Source of the DNA: Litsea cubeba
Taxonomy: Eukaryota > Streptophyta > Magnoliopsida > Laurales > Lauraceae
Direction: 5' to 3'
Assembly: GCA_012931725.1 (NCBI GenBank)
Contig: WHSA01000990.1
Span: 175,232 to 239,231 of the forward strand
DNA: 64,000 nucleotides
The notes beneath the pieces were generated by a model, which saw only the letters and a list, made by a program, of their open reading frames with translations, was not told the DNA's origin and searched no databases. This document shows positions 60,113 through 64,000 of this stretch, one piece after another (position 1 is the stretch's first letter; every line of letters starts with the position of its first letter). A program made the position numbers and the translations under genes.

Positions 60113-63100
60113 TTAGAAATAGAATTTCTTTAAGTGGGATGCATTCCACGGTCTCGGCAGTGGCTTGCCTTCTAAGTCTTCGAGCTTGTAGGCTGATTTT
60201 CCTGCCAGTGAGACTACCCTGAACGGGCCATGCGAGTTCGGGGCCAGCTTCCCTTCGTTTGGCTCTCTGTCAGCTAGTAAGGTCTTCTTTAGAACCAGCT
60301 CTCCCATGGAGAATCTTCTTTCTCTGACATTTTGATTGTATGCCCTGGCTAACCGCTGCTGATAGTCGGTCAGTCGCAGGGCTGCTGCTTCTCGTCGCTC
60401 GTCTGCCAGCTCCAGCTCCATTGCCAGGTTCGTCTCATTTCGGCCTTGGTCGACCAGCTCTGTTCTCAGGGTGGGAAGGCCGATTTCTAAGGGGATAACC
60501 GCCTCCATCTCGTAGGCCAGAGAGAAAGGTGTTGCCGAGGTGGACCTCCTTGGAGTTGTTCTGTATGCCCATAGCATGCTCGGAAGCTCCTCTGTCCATC
60601 TGCCCTTTGCCTTGTCCAGTCGCTTCTTCAGGCCGTCCAGGATCACTTTGTTAGAGATTTCTGCCTGGCCATTACTCTGCGGATATGCCGGAGTGGAGTA
60701 ATGATTTCTGATGCCGTGCCCTTGGCAGAAGTCCTTGAAGGACTTGGAGTCGAACTGAGTCCCGTTGTCCGAAATCAAGGTCCGGGGGATGCCGAACCTC
60801 GTTAGGATGTTTTTCCAAACGAAGTTCCTGGAGTCCCTGTCCGTGATTGAAGACAACGGTTCAGCCTCTATCCACTTTGTGAAGTAGTCCGTAGCGACTA
60901 TCAGCCATCTTTTGTTCCCTGGAGCTCGGTGAAGAGGCCCCACAATATCCAGGCCCCATTGAGCGAAGGGTCAAGGACTGGAGAGGGGACTCAGATCTTG
61001 CGCTGGCTGATGGAGCGAGTGGGAGAACTTCTGGCACTTCTCACATTTCCTGGCGTACACCTGCGCGTCCTTCTGCATGTAGGGCCACCAGTAGCCCTGG
61101 CTTATTGCTCTGTAAGCCAGTGATCGACCTCCTATGTGACTGCCGCAGATTCCTTCGTGGATCTCATACAGGAAGTCGTCCACCTTGCTCGGGTGGACGC
61201 ATTGGAGGTATGGACCTGTGAAGGATTTCCTGTAGAGTTTGCTTTCGGGAGAGAGCCAGAATCGAGCTGCCTTGAGTCTGATTCTGTGGGCTTCAGCCTT
61301 GTCCTCAGGGAGCTGGTCGTCCTTCAAGTAAGAGACGATTGGATCCATCCAGCTTGGGCCGGGATCAGCACAGAGGACAAGCCGAGATGAATGGAGTTCT
61401 AAGCTTGACCTTGATATTGACCCAACCTCGATGGTCCTTTTCTTCCCTGCTTCGACGGCGGAGGCCAGGTTTGCAAGCGCATCCGCGTGCGTGTTGGTAT
61501 CTCGGGATACTTGCCTGACCTCGGCTTTCTGGAAATGAGACAGTAGTTTTTTCGCAAGAGCTAGGTAGGCCGCCATCCTGTCGTCCCTGGCCTGGTAGTC
61601 TCCCGCGAGCTGGTTAGTTACCAGTTGAGAATCGCTGAAGATCACCAGGTGCTGGGCTCCGAGGATTTGGGCGCTGTTCAACCCTGCTATCAATGCTTCA
61701 TACTCTGCCTCGTTGTTTGTTGCTTTGAAGTCCAGGGTGAAGGCCTGCTCTATGACAAGGCCTTCTGGCGATTGGAGAACTATGCCGGCGCCAGCTCTGT
61801 TGGAGGTGGACGATCCGTCGACAAAGATCTTCCATGCCGAGGTAGGAGGCTGTTCGACCTCAGTTTCTTCTGGCTCGTGCCCTGTGCCCCCCAGTGCCGT
61901 GCCGAGCTGGGTCGGAGCCGGGTTGGGGGAGACGAACTCGACAATGAAGTCTGCCAGTATCTGGGCTTTAATCGCAGTTCGGGGACGGTACTGTATATCA
62001 TATTGCCCCAGTTCAACTGCCCACTTAGATATTCGCCCTGAAAAGTCAGCCTTTTTGAACACTGAACGGAGTGGATGCTCCGTGATCACCACAATGGTGT
62101 GGGATTGGAAATAATGGGAGAGCTTGCGAGAGGCGCTGACGAGGGCCAGCGCAAGCTTCTCCAATAGAAGGTATCTGGTCTCGGCATCAAGCAGGGTCTT
62201 GCTCGTATAATAAATTGGTTTTTGAATTCCCTCGTCCTCCCTGATGAGGACGGAGCTCACTGCGTGATCCAAGACCGCAAGATACAAATAAAGATTCTCC
62301 CCCGAAGTTGGGGTGGAGAGTAAGGGTGGTGACATTAGATAGGTTTTGAGCGCGGCCAATGCCTGGTCGCACTCGGGGGTCCACTGGAATTTCAAGTTTT
62401 TTCTTTAGAAGCTGAAAGAAAGGCCTGCACTTATCTGATGACCGGCTGATGAAGCGGTTGAGTGCTGCAGCCATTCCTATGAGCTTCTGAACTTCCTTCG
62501 TGGTAGAGGGGCTCTGAATGCTCTGGATCGCGGTGATCTGGTCCGGATTAGCCTCTATTCCCCTCCGCGTTACCAAGCTGCCGAGGAATGCCAGAGGCTA
62601 TGCCGAAGGCGCACTTGGAAGCGTTTAGCTTGAGCTTGTACGTGCGAAGGATATCGAAGACTTGGCCGAGATCCGCCAGATGGTCGCCGGAGTGCACTGA
62701 TTTGACGACCATGTCGTCGATGTACACCTCTACCGTTCGGCCGAGCTGAGCATGGAACATTTTTATGACGAGGCGCTGATAGGTCGCCCCCGCATTCTTC
62801 AGCCCGAAGGGCATCACCTTGTAGCAGTAAGTGCCGCGGGGGGTTATGAATGACGTTTTCTCCTCGTCAGGTTCGTAGAGCGGGATCTGGTGGTAGCCTC
62901 TGTAGGCTCGAGGAAGCTCATTCAGTCGTGACCAGCGGTGGCGTCGATCAGTTGGTCAATCTTTGGAAGGGGGAAACTATCTTTAGGGCACGCCCTGTTC
63001 AAGTCCGTGAAGTCCACGCATACCCTCCACTTACCAGTTTTTCTTCTTGACCACCACCGTGTTGGCAGCCTACCGGGTACTGGACTTCCCGGATGGCTCC

Positions 63101-64000
63101 TGCCTTTAGCAGGTTGTCGACCTCTTCGACGACCGCATCTGTCTGCTGCAAGCCCTGTCCTTCGGGCCCTCTGCACTACCAGTTTGTGGTCGGGATCCAC
63201 ATTCAGCTTGTGGCACATGACCTCAGGGTCGACCCCAGGCATTTCGCTTGGGCTCCAAGCGAAGACGTCGACGTTCTGCATCAGGAACCGTGAGAGTTCG
63301 GCCCTTTCTTCGTCTGGTAGCTGGGTGCCAACCAGGAAGAACCTGTCTGGGTCTGCCGGGCTCAGCCTGACCTCGGCCAGGTCCTCGATGCTCTTCTTCT
63401 CGGGATCACGGCCGATTTCATCTAGGCCTTTCTCGAACTCGGCGAGGTTGACGCGCTCTGGCTCCTTTACTGCTGGGACTGCGGCCAGCACGCACTGCCT
63501 GGCTTGCTGCTGATCTCCCTCCACTGTAACCACTTCCAACTTGCCCTCCTTGTTCTCAAGGACGAACTTCAGCTTCTGGTGGAGGGAAGAAGGGACTGCT
63601 TCTAACTTGTGGAGCCACGTTCTGCCCAGAATGACGTTGTAGGGAGAAGGGGCGTCCACGACCAGGAAGTCGGCCGATACGGAAGCTCCGCCAACTCGGG
63701 TCTCCAAGGTGATCCTACCCTTGGGTAGACTGGCGTGGCGGATAACCCTACAGGGGTGCACGGACCTCCGTGAGGTCTGCTTCCGAGAGGTTCATCTTCT
63801 TGAAGCAGTCGTAGTAGAGGACCTCGGAGGAGCTGCCGGAGTCGACGAGGATCCTCTTCACTGTGAAGTCTCTCAGCTTCATTGTGAGGAGCAGGGGGTC
63901 GTTGTGAGGGAGCTGGATTCCCTCTAGGTCTCTGTCTGAGAACGAGATGGCGGGTCGGTCGCGGCGGGCTTTCTTGGATGCCGGAGCGAGTTCGGCTTTC
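60113..64000 (-). pseudogene. Broken Ty3/gypsy pol (protease, RT, two RNase H regions, integrase)
   Basis: Read right to left. The protease active site VDSGSS is at about 63832-63850. RT is in pieces: CVDFTDLNRACPKDSFPLPKI near 62950, FGLKNAGATYQ near 62790, catalytic YIDD at about 62710-62725. The first RNase H/connection is at about 61960-62395. The second RNase H (FVDGSS near 61815, NNEAEYEAL near 61700, SDSQLV near 61640) is at about 61440-61830. The integrase HHCC finger (HPSK...CEKCQKF) is near 61030-61200, and the core D-D-E lies at about 60890 (ATDYFTKW), 60765 (SDNGTQF) and 60660 (QAEISNK). Lesions: a stop or frame change near 63748, shifted sequence at 63050-63170, TGA at 62922, a one-base loss near 62910, a frameshift near 62585, an extra base in an A-run near 62400, and TGA at 60971. 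Not functional as it stands. Confidence 0.88.

Larger units (their letters stand above)
54231..64000 (-). mobile_element. Tat-type Ty3/gypsy LTR retrotransposon, incomplete at the right edge
   Basis: A GC-rich element in minus orientation. From its 3' end (left) it has the LTR, a polypurine tract, an antisense spliced gene, a 7-copy tandem repeat, integrase, the second RNase H, the first RNase H, RT and protease; gag and the 5' LTR lie past 64000. Protease-RT-RNaseH-integrase order makes it Ty3/gypsy. A second RNase H domain and a long non-pol region between integrase and the 3' LTR are Tat-clade marks. The pol is broken by several frameshifts and stops, so this copy is not autonomous. Confidence 0.85.

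Overview
The window is nuclear DNA of a flowering plant. The genes are split by GT-AG introns, the intergenic DNA is AT-rich, and plant-specific families (an HD-Zip I homeobox gene and HIR-type Band-7 proteins) sit among plant MITEs, Mutator-like elements (MULEs) and a Ty3/gypsy element of the Tat type. The style fits a woody dicot, magnoliid or early-diverging eudicot better than a grass, but the species cannot be fixed from this sequence. There is no bacterial, CRISPR or phage content. I found no convincing tRNA or rRNA gene.

Layout. (1) 454-4682, minus: an HD-Zip I transcription factor of the HAT5/AtHB1 type, 3 exons, 319 aa. Its 5' leader has a 27-codon uORF followed by two tiny Met-Thr-Val-stop uORFs. 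(2) About 5.0-17.5 kb: gene-free DNA with a long inverted repeat, a TTA-flanked MITE, LTR-like scraps, and a 2.4-kb non-autonomous MULE that carries about 1 kb of degenerate minisatellite. (3) 17.6-51.4 kb: three tandem, same-strand HIR genes (HIR-A, -B, -C). Each has five coding exons with identical junction phases and a probable 5'-UTR exon and intron; they encode 285, 286 and 286 aa. (4) Between HIR-B and HIR-C lies a complete MULE (37769-42957) with 88-bp TIRs and a perfect 9-bp target duplication. It holds an open MURA-type transposase gene (906 aa) and, convergently on the other strand, a two-exon gene for a 129-aa GRF zinc-finger protein with a membrane segment. (5) 52.6-53.8 kb: another TIR element with repeated GATATCGACCAT-type palindromes. 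(6) 54231 to the right edge: a GC-rich Tat-type Ty3/gypsy retrotransposon in minus orientation. Its 3' LTR is at the left. Next come a spliced antisense gene of the Transposase_28 (putative gypsy type) family, a 7-copy tandem repeat of about 79 bp, and a decayed pol (integrase, two RNase H regions, RT, protease). The gag region and 5' LTR lie beyond the window.

Functionally, the host genes are one growth/stress-related homeobox regulator with uORF control, and a tandem family of membrane-microdomain immunity proteins. HIR-B has the most divergent coding sequence of the three. The remainder is largely mobile DNA. Shared non-coding sequence between the HIR-A 5' intron and DNA upstream of HIR-C shows that the HIR duplication was segmental, and it exposes a later MITE insertion.
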